DNA from: an uncultured Fretibacterium sp.
GTDB lineage: Bacteria; Synergistota; Synergistia; Synergistales; Aminobacteriaceae
Direction of reading: 5' to 3'
Assembly: GCF_938040765.1 (NCBI RefSeq)
Contig: NZ_CALIAA010000092.1
Coordinates: 1 to 16,105, forward strand
DNA length: 16,105 bases
A model generated the notes under the pieces. That model was given only the letters and a program-made list of their open reading frames with translations, made no database searches and was not told where the DNA came from. Of the stretch, positions 7,199 through 13,896 are shown piece after piece. Position 1 is the first letter of the stretch. Each line of letters begins with the position of its first letter. Position numbers and translations under genes: made by a program.

Positions 7199-7235
7199 GG
7201 GGAAGGGGGGCCGAAGGAACCCTGTTCCCCTTTTT
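7199..7235 (+). terminator. possible weak terminator or attenuator after DUF6305-like gene
   Basis: GGAAC (7216-7220), loop CCT, GTTCC (7224-7228) is followed by CCTTTTT ending at 7235. GGGGAA (7199-7204) can also pair with TTCCCC (7225-7230) right before the five T residues. The two folds exclude each other. Because the permease follows within 40 bases, partial read-through setting the ratio of the two proteins is plausible. Confidence 0.4.
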
Positions 7236-7273
7236 CCTGTCCGCCCTTTTTCCTGTTCGGAAGGGAGAACCCG

Positions 7274-8572
7274 ATGTACGATCATGCTTATACCATTCTG
7301 GGGATTGTCGTTGCCGTCTTTCTGATCGCGAAGGCGCTGCGGCTGTCCACGGAGCTTTCCATGCTGGCCTCGGCCATCGCCGCCGCCGCCTACCACGGTG
7401 CGGTCTGGTCGGGAGAGGTTCCCATACGGCATCTCGTCGAGGGGACCTTCACGTATTTCGACGTCTGTCTGATCTTCATCAGCGCCACATTCTTCATGGC
7501 CCTGGTCAAGGAGTCGGGGGGAGTGGCCTTCATCGTCCGGCGCATCGTCGGCGCGTTCCGCACGCAGCGGGTCATCTGCCTTCTGCTGCTGACCCTGGTG
7601 ATGCTGATCCCCGGCGCCCTGACGGGCTCGGGGGCGACGAGCGTCCTGACGGTCGGCGCCCTGGTCGGCTCCGTGCTGACCGCCATGGGGGTGGACGATA
7701 CCCGAAAAACCGCGGCGATCTTCATGACCGCCGCCATGAGCGCCGCTGCGCCTCCCATCAACCTTTGGGCCATGATGGCCGCCGCGGGGGCCAACATGCC
7801 CTATATCGGCTTCAACGGCCCTCTGGCCGTGCTCTCGATCTCCGGGGCCCTGTTCTCCATGTTCTGGCTGGCCGGGAGGGGCGGCGCCCCCGTGGACGAG
7901 AACGTCATGGAGCGCCTTCCCCAGCCGCCCGAGCGCATGAACTGGCTGCGCGTCCTGACTCCGTTCGTGGTCTTCGCCGCGCTTCTGCTGGCGGGGCGCG
8001 TCCGGCCCTTCGACTTCCCCATCCTGGGGCTGCCGATGATCTTCATGATCTCCGCGTTCGTCGTCTGGCTGCTCTCCCCGGTGAAGCTCGCCGTGTGGGA
8101 CATCCTGACCCAGACGGTGCGCAACCTGCTGCCGCTGGTGGGGATCATGGTCGTCGTCGGGGCGCTGATCCAGGTGCTGGCGCTCTCCGGTGCGCGCGGG
8201 GTCATCTCGCTCCACGTGGTGATCCTTCCCCTGGAGGTGCTCTTCGCGACGCTCTTCATCATCCTGCCCGTATCGGAGGGCATCCTGCAGTACGCGGTGG
8301 CTCCGCTGCTGGGCGTGCCCCTGATCATGCTGTTCAACATGAAGGGCATGGATGTCATCGTCGCCCTCTCCGCGATGTCGGTGCTCTGGCCCATCGGGGA
8401 CTGCCTGCCCCCGACGGCGGTCGTCGGGCGCGCCTCGGTGATGGAGCTGAACTACAAGGGACGCTATTTCGGCGAGTTCGTCGTGGCCTGCCTCGTGCCC
8501 ATGGCGTTCGTCGCGATCTGCTGCACGCTGTTCCTGGTCTACAGCAAGCAGCTCGCCTTCCTGACCCTGTAG
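7274..8572 (+). CDS. multi-spanning permease, DctM-like / ion transporter superfamily
   Basis: A 432-residue integral membrane protein with about ten to twelve predicted hydrophobic segments. The block LIPGALTGSGATSVLTVGAL recalls the conserved loop of TRAP DctM permeases and other ion-transporter-superfamily carriers (Gly-Ser-Gly-Ala-Thr with small residues), and ILPVSEGILQYAVAP and VLWPIGDCLPPTAVVGR are probable second-half counterparts. The likely task is sodium- or proton-driven uptake of an organic anion or amino-acid derivative; the substrate cannot be read from sequence. No ordinary DctQ or DctP gene is beside it. Instead an exported DUF6305-like gene precedes it and a 59-residue membrane protein follows after 40 bases. 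GGGAG (7263-7267) lies 6 bases before the ATG. Confidence 0.75.
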   Translation: MYDHAYTILGIVVAVFLIAKALRLSTELSMLASAIAAAAYHGAVWSGEVPIRHLVEGTFTYFDVCLIFISATFFMALVKESGGVAFIVRRIVGAFRTQRVICLLLLTLVMLIPGALTGSGATSVLTVGALVGSVLTAMGVDDTRKTAAIFMTAAMSAAAPPINLWAMMAAAGANMPYIGFNGPLAVLSISGALFSMFWLAGRGGAPVDENVMERLPQPPERMNWLRVLTPFVVFAALLLAGRVRPFDFPILGLPMIFMISAFVVWLLSPVKLAVWDILTQTVRNLLPLVGIMVVVGALIQVLALSGARGVISLHVVILPLEVLFATLFIILPVSEGILQYAVAPLLGVPLIMLFNMKGMDVIVALSAMSVLWPIGDCLPPTAVVGRASVMELNYKGRYFGEFVVACLVPMAFVAICCTLFLVYSKQLAFLTL

Positions 8573-8612
8573 CCGCAGTTCGCCCGGGGCTTGAATTTGG
8601 AGGTTTGAAACG

Positions 8613-8792
8613 ATGAACGACGCTTTGATGATCTTTGTCAACCAGGTGATCAACTATGGCTACTATGCCATGACGCTGCTCTTCGCATGCGCCCTGGCGT
8701 GGAACTTCAGGAGGACCCGGAGCGCCCAGGAAGCGGTGCTCTACGCGGTGATCCTCATCCCCTTCGTGCTGCGCTTCCTGCACATCAAGTAG
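8613..8792 (+). CDS. 59-residue membrane protein
   Basis: This short gene has a strong ribosome binding site (GGAGG at 8599-8603, 9 bases before ATG), a clean stop and 12 bases to the next start, so it is very probably translated. The protein starts MNDALMIFVNQVINYGYYAM and has two hydrophobic segments, about residues 14-30 (INYGYYAMTLLFACALAW) and 41-57 (AVLYAVILIPFVLRFL). They are separated by a basic turn (NFRRTRSAQE), which by the positive-inside rule puts the loop in the cytoplasm. It resembles no family I can name. Its place between the permease and the anchored metallohydrolase suggests a small accessory subunit of the permease, a role that DctQ plays in TRAP systems with a much larger protein. 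Confidence 0.8.
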   Translation: MNDALMIFVNQVINYGYYAMTLLFACALAWNFRRTRSAQEAVLYAVILIPFVLRFLHIK

Positions 8793-8804
8793 GGGGCCGG
8801 GACG

Positions 8805-10025
8805 ATGACGATGGAGAAGAAGTACGACAGGATGGATGAGAAGATGGACGGAAAAGCGGGGGCGGGGACGAACACGATCAAGGTTCTGGCGCTCGTCGTC
8901 TGCGCCCTGGCCGCGGGGTGGGGCGCGCTCGAGTTCTACGGGATGCGGAACTACAAGGAGACCGTGGTCCTGGGCCCCGGAGTGACCGAGGTCCAGAAGC
9001 TCAGCCGGTACGAGCCCTCCCTGGCCGGGACTGTCAATGACTGCAACATCTACATTCTCGACAGCGGCAAGCCCGGCGGCACCGTGCTGGCGATCGGGGG
9101 GACCCACCCCGAGGAGCCGGCCTCGAACCTCTCCGCGCAGGTTCTGGTCGAGAACGCGCGCGTGGAGTCCGGGCGGCTGATCGTCGTGACCCGGGCCAAC
9201 ACCAGCGGGTCGCAGTACTCCCGAAACGGGGAGGCCTACCCCAGCCTCTACGACATCAAAACTCCGTGGGGCAAGAAGACGTGGCGCCTGGGCGACCGCG
9301 CCGGGAGCCCCCTGGACTCTTGGCCGGACCCCGAGGTCTACCTGCACTACCCCAGCCGCCAGATGCTGGCCTACATGGACATCCGCAACCTGAACCGGTG
9401 CTGGCCGGGGCGTCCCAACGGCCTGCTGGTCGAGCGCACGACCTATGGCCTGGCGCAGATGATCCGCGCCCAGAAGGTCGACGTGGCCATCGACTTCCAC
9501 GAGGCGGAGCTGGAGTACCCCGTCGAGAACACGATCGTCGCCCACGAGAAGGCCCAGGAGGTCGCGACCATGGCCTCGATGGTCCTGACGGCGCAGGAGT
9601 TCGAGGTCCCGATCGGCATGGAGTTCTCCCCCAAGGCGCTGCACGGCCTGTCGCACCGCGAGATCGGCGACCACACGCCCGCGATGTCCCTGCTTTTCGA
9701 GGTCGCGGAGCCCATGCTGGACCGCATCCGCGGCATCACCGACCAGAAGCTGCTGCTGGAGGGCAAGGACGAGTTCGTCATGGAGGCGGGCAAGCACGGG
9801 CTGCTCTACGCGCCCATGGATGAGAACGGCTGGCACATCGACGTTCGGGTCGGCCGCCATCTCTCGACGTTCCTCCAGTGCGTCGATACCTTTTCGATGA
9901 TGAATCCGGACAGGGCCGTGGTCGTCACCGATGTGCCACGCTACGCCGAGGTGAAGGAGAAGTCCGTGGGGGCGTTTTTCCATGACCCGTCTCAGGCCCC
10001 GGCGGAGCGGGTGGCGTTCGACTGA
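8805..10025 (+). CDS. membrane-anchored M14 / AstE-AspA-like metallohydrolase
   Basis: A 406-residue protein with a charged start, one membrane helix (about residues 25-42, IKVLALVVCALAAGWGAL) and a zinc hydrolase domain behind it. The zinc ligands are recognisable: H101 and E104 in GGTHPEEPA and H232 in AIDFHEAE. DIRNLNRCWPG (about 192-202) matches the Asn-x-Asn-Arg substrate-binding motif of carboxypeptidase-like folds, and E299 in LLFEVAEP is a candidate catalytic base. Relatives deacylate N-acyl amino acids (succinylglutamate desuccinylase, aspartoacylase) or trim C-terminal residues. The orientation predicted from the basic N terminus puts the active site outside the cytoplasm, unusual for true AstE/AspA. 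Several in-frame ATG codons lie at 8805-8850; the first is used although its ribosome binding site is weak. It is in one operon with the 59-residue protein, 12 bases upstream. Confidence 0.8.
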   Translation: MTMEKKYDRMDEKMDGKAGAGTNTIKVLALVVCALAAGWGALEFYGMRNYKETVVLGPGVTEVQKLSRYEPSLAGTVNDCNIYILDSGKPGGTVLAIGGTHPEEPASNLSAQVLVENARVESGRLIVVTRANTSGSQYSRNGEAYPSLYDIKTPWGKKTWRLGDRAGSPLDSWPDPEVYLHYPSRQMLAYMDIRNLNRCWPGRPNGLLVERTTYGLAQMIRAQKVDVAIDFHEAELEYPVENTIVAHEKAQEVATMASMVLTAQEFEVPIGMEFSPKALHGLSHREIGDHTPAMSLLFEVAEPMLDRIRGITDQKLLLEGKDEFVMEAGKHGLLYAPMDENGWHIDVRVGRHLSTFLQCVDTFSMMNPDRAVVVTDVPRYAEVKEKSVGAFFHDPSQAPAERVAFD

Positions 10026-10055
10026 CGCCGTCGGGCGTCGGTCGGTGTGTTTTTT
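10024..10055 (+). terminator. possible intrinsic terminator after metallohydrolase gene
   Basis: GACGCC (10024-10029), loop GTCG, GGCGTC (10034-10039) begin inside the stop codon. A run of six T follows at 10050-10055. The ten bases between stem and T run weaken the call. Confidence 0.4.
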
Positions 10056-10061
10056 CGTTTT

Positions 10062-10086
10062 CCCTACCCTGTCTTTTAGGGAAGGG
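10062..10086 (+). promoter_or_regulatory. leader hairpin upstream of C69 dipeptidase 2
   Basis: CCCTACCCT (10062-10070), loop GTCTTTT, AGGGAAGGG (10078-10086) form a stem of two four-pair halves around one A-A mismatch. It ends 11 bases before the ribosome binding site GGAGG (10098-10102). No T tract follows, so it is more likely a leader structure than a terminator. Confidence 0.35.
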
Positions 10087-10109
10087 CGTTTGATGAGGGA
10101 GGTTTTTTT

Positions 10110-11759
10110 ATGTTCAGCAGGATGAAGAAACTGGTTGTCCGTTGCGGCGCAATAGGGGTCCTGCTCGTCGCCGGGAGCGCCTGGGCCTGCACCACCACCA
10201 TGGTGGGCAAGAAGGCGTCGGTGGACGGCTCCGCGATGGTGAGCCACACCGTCGACGGGTGGTATGACCACAGGATACGCATCGTCCCGGGCGGAAAGCA
10301 CAAGAAGGGCGAGATGGTCCCGATCGAGAAGAACATCTGCTACCAGACGATGCCCACGAAGCCCCTGATCAAGATGGGCGAGATCCCGCAGGCCGAGGTC
10401 ACCTACACCTATTTCCACGTCGGCTATCCCTTCATGAACGAGCATCAGCTCATGATCGGAGAGTCCACGTGGGGAGGCCGGGAGGAGACCTTCTGCGACG
10501 CGGGCTGGATGGTGATCGAGCAGCTTCAGGTCCTGGCGCTCCAGAGGACGAAGACGGCCCGCGAGGCCATCAAGCTGATGGGCGAGCTGGCGGAGAAGTA
10601 CGGCTACGGGGACTCCGGAGAGGCCCTGGCGATCGCGGACCCCGAGGAGGTCTGGCTGTTCGAGATCTGCGGCCCCGGCCCGCTGTGGAAGCCCGGGAGC
10701 GACAAGCCGGGCGCCAACTGGGTGGCGCGCCGCATCCCCGACGACTGCATCAGCGTCATCGCCAACCGCGCCCGCATCGGCGAGATCGACTGGGACGACA
10801 AGGAGAACTTCATGTACTCCGAGAACGTCAGGGACTTCGCCAAGGAACAGGGTTGGTGGAAGGAGGGCGAGCCGTTCGTCTATCGCCTCGCCTATGACGA
10901 CCCGGATTCTCAGAGGCACTACCCGATCTGCGGACGCAGGGAGTGGCGCTTCTTCGACCTCTTCGCCCCCTCTCAGAAGCTGAGCCCCACGGCGGGCATC
11001 TACCCGCTCTTCGTCAAGCCGGACGAGAAGCTCTCCGTGAAGGACATCATTCGCCTGAACCGGGATTCCTACGAGGGGACGCCCTATGACCTCAGCAAGA
11101 CCCTGGCCGGCGGCCCGTTCGAGTGCCCGGTCTACTACAGGGCGAACGCGGACCAGCGTCCCGAGGGGCTGAAGTCCGTCTACTGGGAGCGCAACATCTC
11201 GGTCTACAGGGCCTCCTACACGTTCGTCTCCCAGTCCCGCAGCTGGCTTCCGGACCCGATCGGCGGCGTCCTCTGGTTCAGCGAGGACATGGCCTCCACG
11301 TCGGTGTACATGCCCATCTACTGCGGCGTGACCTCCGTGCCGAAGGCCTATTCCGAGGGCAAGCGGCACGTCTTCGACCGCAGCTCCGCCTGGTGGGCGT
11401 TCAACTTCGTCTCGAACTGGGCGAACCTCAAGTACAACTACATGATCAAGGACATCAACGCGGAGCAGAAGCGCATCGAGAACGCGCTGTTCTCGAGCCA
11501 GAAGTCCGTCGAGGAGAAGGCCCAGGGGCTCTACAAGCAGTCCCCGAAGAAGGCCGCGGAGTACCTTACGAAGTACTGCTCCGATAACATGGACAAGATC
11601 GCCAAGGATTGGTGGAAACTGTCCGAGCGCCTGATCGGGAAGTACTGCGACGGCTACGTCATGACCGAGGAGGGCGACCAGGAGAACGCGGGGCTTCCGG
11701 AGTCCTGGCTGAAGGCTGTGAACTACGGAGCGACGTCCAACCCCGACGATCCGAAGTAG
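10110..11759 (+). CDS. secreted C69 family dipeptidase 2
   Basis: A 549-residue C69 peptidase, closely similar along its length to the next gene. The signal peptide (basic start MFSRMKK, hydrophobic core GAIGVLLVAGSAWA) ends in Ala-Trp-Ala directly before Cys27, so cleavage would expose the nucleophile of CTTTMVGKKASVDGS. Shared blocks are DGWYDHRIRIVPGG, YTYFHVGYPFMNEHQLMIGE, STWGGREE, IEQLQVLALQRTKTAREAI, WLFEICGPGPLW and EQGWWKEGEPFVY. These enzymes act on peptides in the cell envelope or medium; substrate preference cannot be read. GGAGG (10098-10102) is 7 bases before the ATG, with a run of seven T between them. The C-terminal tail after KYCDGYVM carries an extra 30 residues that dipeptidase 1 lacks. 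Confidence 0.92.
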   Translation: MFSRMKKLVVRCGAIGVLLVAGSAWACTTTMVGKKASVDGSAMVSHTVDGWYDHRIRIVPGGKHKKGEMVPIEKNICYQTMPTKPLIKMGEIPQAEVTYTYFHVGYPFMNEHQLMIGESTWGGREETFCDAGWMVIEQLQVLALQRTKTAREAIKLMGELAEKYGYGDSGEALAIADPEEVWLFEICGPGPLWKPGSDKPGANWVARRIPDDCISVIANRARIGEIDWDDKENFMYSENVRDFAKEQGWWKEGEPFVYRLAYDDPDSQRHYPICGRREWRFFDLFAPSQKLSPTAGIYPLFVKPDEKLSVKDIIRLNRDSYEGTPYDLSKTLAGGPFECPVYYRANADQRPEGLKSVYWERNISVYRASYTFVSQSRSWLPDPIGGVLWFSEDMASTSVYMPIYCGVTSVPKAYSEGKRHVFDRSSAWWAFNFVSNWANLKYNYMIKDINAEQKRIENALFSSQKSVEEKAQGLYKQSPKKAAEYLTKYCSDNMDKIAKDWWKLSERLIGKYCDGYVMTEEGDQENAGLPESWLKAVNYGATSNPDDPK

Positions 11760-11832
11760 GGCCGCAGTCAGGCCGGTCCGGGATGGGCGCCCTGCGGCGA
11801 GCGCGGGGACGCGTTGGAACTTGAGCATATTG

Positions 11833-11862
11833 CGGCCCCGCTTCTGTGAGGCAGCGGGGCCG
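11833..11862 (+). promoter_or_regulatory. strong GC hairpin between two dipeptidase genes
   Basis: CGGCCCCGCT (11833-11842), a ten-base loop, and AGCGGGGCCG (11853-11862) form a perfect 10-base-pair stem. No T tract follows on the plus strand, and on the minus strand the following bases are not U-rich either. It ends 9 bases before the ribosome binding site GGGAGG (11872-11877) of the next gene. It may be a transcript-stabilising or processing structure, a Rho-dependent stop, or a control of translation of the downstream gene. Confidence 0.5.
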
Positions 11863-11885
11863 ACATTGAACGGGAGGTAAAATTG

Positions 11886-13523
11886 ATGAGGTCGAGTTGG
11901 AGGGTTCTTGTTCTGGGCGCGGTGCTGTGCCTGACGATGGCCGGCGCGGCACTGGCGTGCACGTCGGTGATGGTGGGCAAGAAGGCGACGGCCGACGGGT
12001 CCGTGCTGGTGTCCTACACCTGCGACGGCTGGTACGACCATCGGCTGAAGGTCATCCCCGGCGGCAGCCACAAGAAGGGGGAGATGGTCCCCGTCTATCA
12101 CAACATCTGCTATCAGACCCGCCCGGGCAAGGAACTGAAGAAGGTGGGGGAGATCCCCCAGGTCGAGAAGACCTACACCTACTTCCACGTGGGGTACCCT
12201 ATCATGAACGAGAAGTCCGTGGTGATGGGCGAGTACACGTGGGGAGGCCGTGAGGAGAACGAGTGCCAGAACGCCATCTTCATGATCGAGCAGCTGCAGG
12301 TCCTGGGCCTTCAGCGCGGGGCTACGGCCCGCGAGGTCATCAGGATCATGGGCGAGCTGGCGGAGAAGTACGGCTATGCCGACGGCGGCGAGGCCCTTAC
12401 GGTCGGCGACAAGGACGAGATCTGGCTGTTCGAGATCACGGGCCCCGGCCCCCTGTGGACGCCGGAGTCTGGCAAGCCCGGCGCGGTCTGGGCCGCGGTG
12501 CGCTGCCCGGACGACAGCTACGCGATGGGCTCCAACCGCTCCCGCATCGCGGAGATCGACTTCGACGACAAGGACAACTACATGTATTCCTCCAACGTCA
12601 AGTCCTTCGCCGAGGAGCAGGGCTGGTGGAAGGAGGGCGAGCCCTTCGTCTTCCATAAGCTCTACAACCCCGAGCCCTACGGCTCCCCCTACTATCAGCA
12701 GCGCCGCGAGTGGCGCGCCTACAACCTGCTGTCCCCCAGCGTGAAGCTGGCGGAGGATGCGGCCGAGCAGTACCCGCTGTTCCAGAAGCCCGACAAGCCG
12801 GTTGCCCCCCAGGATCTCATGGTGCTCTGCCGCGACGTCCTGGAGGGGACGCGCTTCGACATGACCAAGGGCATGGCCGCAGGGCCGTTCGGGACCCCCA
12901 CGCGCTATGCCGTTACCAAGGACATGAAGCCCGAGGACCGCAAGGGCAACGACTGGAACCGTTCCATCAGCCTGTTCCGCTGCTCCTACAGCTTCGTCGG
13001 CCAGGTGCGCGATACTCTGCCCGAGCCCCTGGCGGCCGTGGCGTGGTTCGGAGAGGACCAGCCCATCACGACGTGCTACGTGCCCATCTACGCGGGGACG
13101 AAGAAGGTCCCCGAGTCCTACAACACCGGCGACCGCATCAAGTTCGACCCCAAGTCCACGTGGTGGGCGTTCAACTTCGTGGGCAACTGGGCGGACCTCA
13201 ACTTCGCCGCGATGATCGGGGACATCCGCGCCGAGCAGAAGCGCCTCGAGGGCAAGTTCTTCGCGGAGCAGGCCGACTTCGAGAAGAAGGCCGCCGAGCT
13301 CTACAAGAAGGATCCCAAGAAGGCGTCCGAGATGATCACGAAGCACGTCGGCGATTACATGACGCAGCTGGACAAGGATTGGTGGGCGCTGGCCTGGAAC
13401 CTTGTGGGCAAGTACAACGACGGCTACCGGATCACCTCCGATACCCTGGAGCCCCTGGGCTATCCGACGGACTGGCTGAAGGCCGTTGGCTTCGGGGATC
13501 AGGACGCCGAGCCGAAGAAATAA
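11886..13523 (+). CDS. secreted C69 family dipeptidase 3
   Basis: A 545-residue C69 peptidase that looks like a recent paralog of the gene before it. The signal peptide (MRSSWRVLVLGAVLCLTMAG) ends ALA before Cys25, giving mature CTSVMVGKKATADGS. The same blocks recur: DGWYDHRLKVIPGG, YTYFHVGYPIMNEK, YTWGGREE, IEQLQVLGLQRGATAREVI, WLFEITGPGPLW and EQGWWKEGEPFVF. The C terminus has an alpha-helical Lys/Glu-rich stretch (FEKKAAELYKKDPKKASEMI) followed by DKDWWALAWNLVGKYNDGY. A TTG immediately before the ATG (11883) also fits, but ATG 11886 has the better spacing of 8 bases to GGGAGG. The gene ends in front of the repeat-rich gap at 13524. Confidence 0.92.
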   Translation: MRSSWRVLVLGAVLCLTMAGAALACTSVMVGKKATADGSVLVSYTCDGWYDHRLKVIPGGSHKKGEMVPVYHNICYQTRPGKELKKVGEIPQVEKTYTYFHVGYPIMNEKSVVMGEYTWGGREENECQNAIFMIEQLQVLGLQRGATAREVIRIMGELAEKYGYADGGEALTVGDKDEIWLFEITGPGPLWTPESGKPGAVWAAVRCPDDSYAMGSNRSRIAEIDFDDKDNYMYSSNVKSFAEEQGWWKEGEPFVFHKLYNPEPYGSPYYQQRREWRAYNLLSPSVKLAEDAAEQYPLFQKPDKPVAPQDLMVLCRDVLEGTRFDMTKGMAAGPFGTPTRYAVTKDMKPEDRKGNDWNRSISLFRCSYSFVGQVRDTLPEPLAAVAWFGEDQPITTCYVPIYAGTKKVPESYNTGDRIKFDPKSTWWAFNFVGNWADLNFAAMIGDIRAEQKRLEGKFFAEQADFEKKAAELYKKDPKKASEMITKHVGDYMTQLDKDWWALAWNLVGKYNDGYRITSDTLEPLGYPTDWLKAVGFGDQDAEPKK

Positions 13524-13526
13524 TTT

Positions 13527-13699
13527 CAATATCTAAATCGTTCGTATGCTGCGTTGTTTTTGCTCACCTTGCTCGACGTACTTTTCTGTACGCCTGGTGA
13601 AGAAACTAAGCGACCCGCTCAACTCGCTACGCTCGTTGGCGGTCTGCTTATCCGCTACGGTTCGCAAAAGCCGCCTTGCCTACAAGTGATTTGGAATTG
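13527..13699. repeat. palindromic intergenic repeat, MITE/REP-like
   Basis: No gene is supported between 13524 and 13896; this 173-base element fills the first half. Its ends are imperfect inverted repeats: from 13527, CAAT, then AAATC, then GTATGC, then TTTTTGC, match in order the reverse complement from 13699 inward (CAAT, AAATC, GTAGGC, TTTTGC). Inside are two hairpins. The first has TCACC (13564-13568) with GGTGA (13596-13600) and CGTAC (13577-13581) with GTACG (13588-13592), loop TTTTCT. The second runs 13612-13644, with CAAC and GTTG at its core. It codes for nothing recognisable and is lower in GC than its surroundings. Repeats with a CGTAC-TTTTCT-GTACG core occur in other genomes, by memory. 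Confidence 0.6.
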
Positions 13700-13711
13700 G
13701 AAGAAGCCCCA

Positions 13712-13804
13712 GGCGGCGGGTAAAGGGCAAGCCAAAACGGGACAGGGGAGAACTTCGGCACCCTGCGCTCTCTTTTTGGTTTGCCCGGCGCCTCAGAGGC
13801 CGCC
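13712..13804. repeat. long imperfect hairpin in convergent intergenic region
   Basis: GGGCAAGCCAAAA (13725-13737) pairs with TTTTGGTTTGCCC (13774-13786) over 13 positions with a single G-T pair. Outside it GGCGGC (13712-13717) pairs with GCCGCC (13799-13804). The loop is 36 bases. It lies 13 bases after the MITE-like repeat and between the ends of the convergent dipeptidase 3 and LD-carboxypeptidase genes, so it could act as a two-way transcription barrier or be part of the mobile repeat. The remaining bases 13805-13896 show no feature I can support. Confidence 0.5.
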
Positions 13805-13896
13805 CTAGTGAAAACCTGCGAAAAAAGGCCCCAATCCTTTCCTTCAGTGCAACGGGCCACAGGCATTCGGAGCAGAGGCCGCAGGATTCTCGTCCC

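Noticed and set aside
6503..8653. A 716-codon minus-strand frame rich in His, Gln, Asp and Arg
   Set aside because: Composition is that of an antisense shadow; it covers the end of dipeptidase 1, the DUF6305-like gene and the permease, which are well supported.
4927..13523. Lipoprotein signal for the three dipeptidases because cysteine follows the signal peptide
   Set aside because: The residues before it (Ala-Leu-Ala, Ala-Trp-Ala) lack the Leu/Val/Ile at -3 expected of a lipobox, and the cysteine starts the C69 nucleophile motif.
8355..13529. A stop-free minus-strand frame of 1724 codons antisense to the permease, metallohydrolase and two dipeptidases
   Set aside because: It is the mirror of GC-rich third codon positions in the plus-strand genes, has an Asp/Arg/Leu/Val-rich composition without domains, and crosses gene gaps. 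The plus-strand genes have family motifs and ribosome binding sites.
13564..13804. Possible CRISPR or tandem repeat array in the hairpin-rich gap
   Set aside because: The repeats are inverted within hairpins, not direct units with regular spacers.
13554..13808. An 84-codon plus-strand frame in the gap after dipeptidase 3
   Set aside because: It runs across two palindromic repeats and has no ribosome binding site or recognisable protein sequence.
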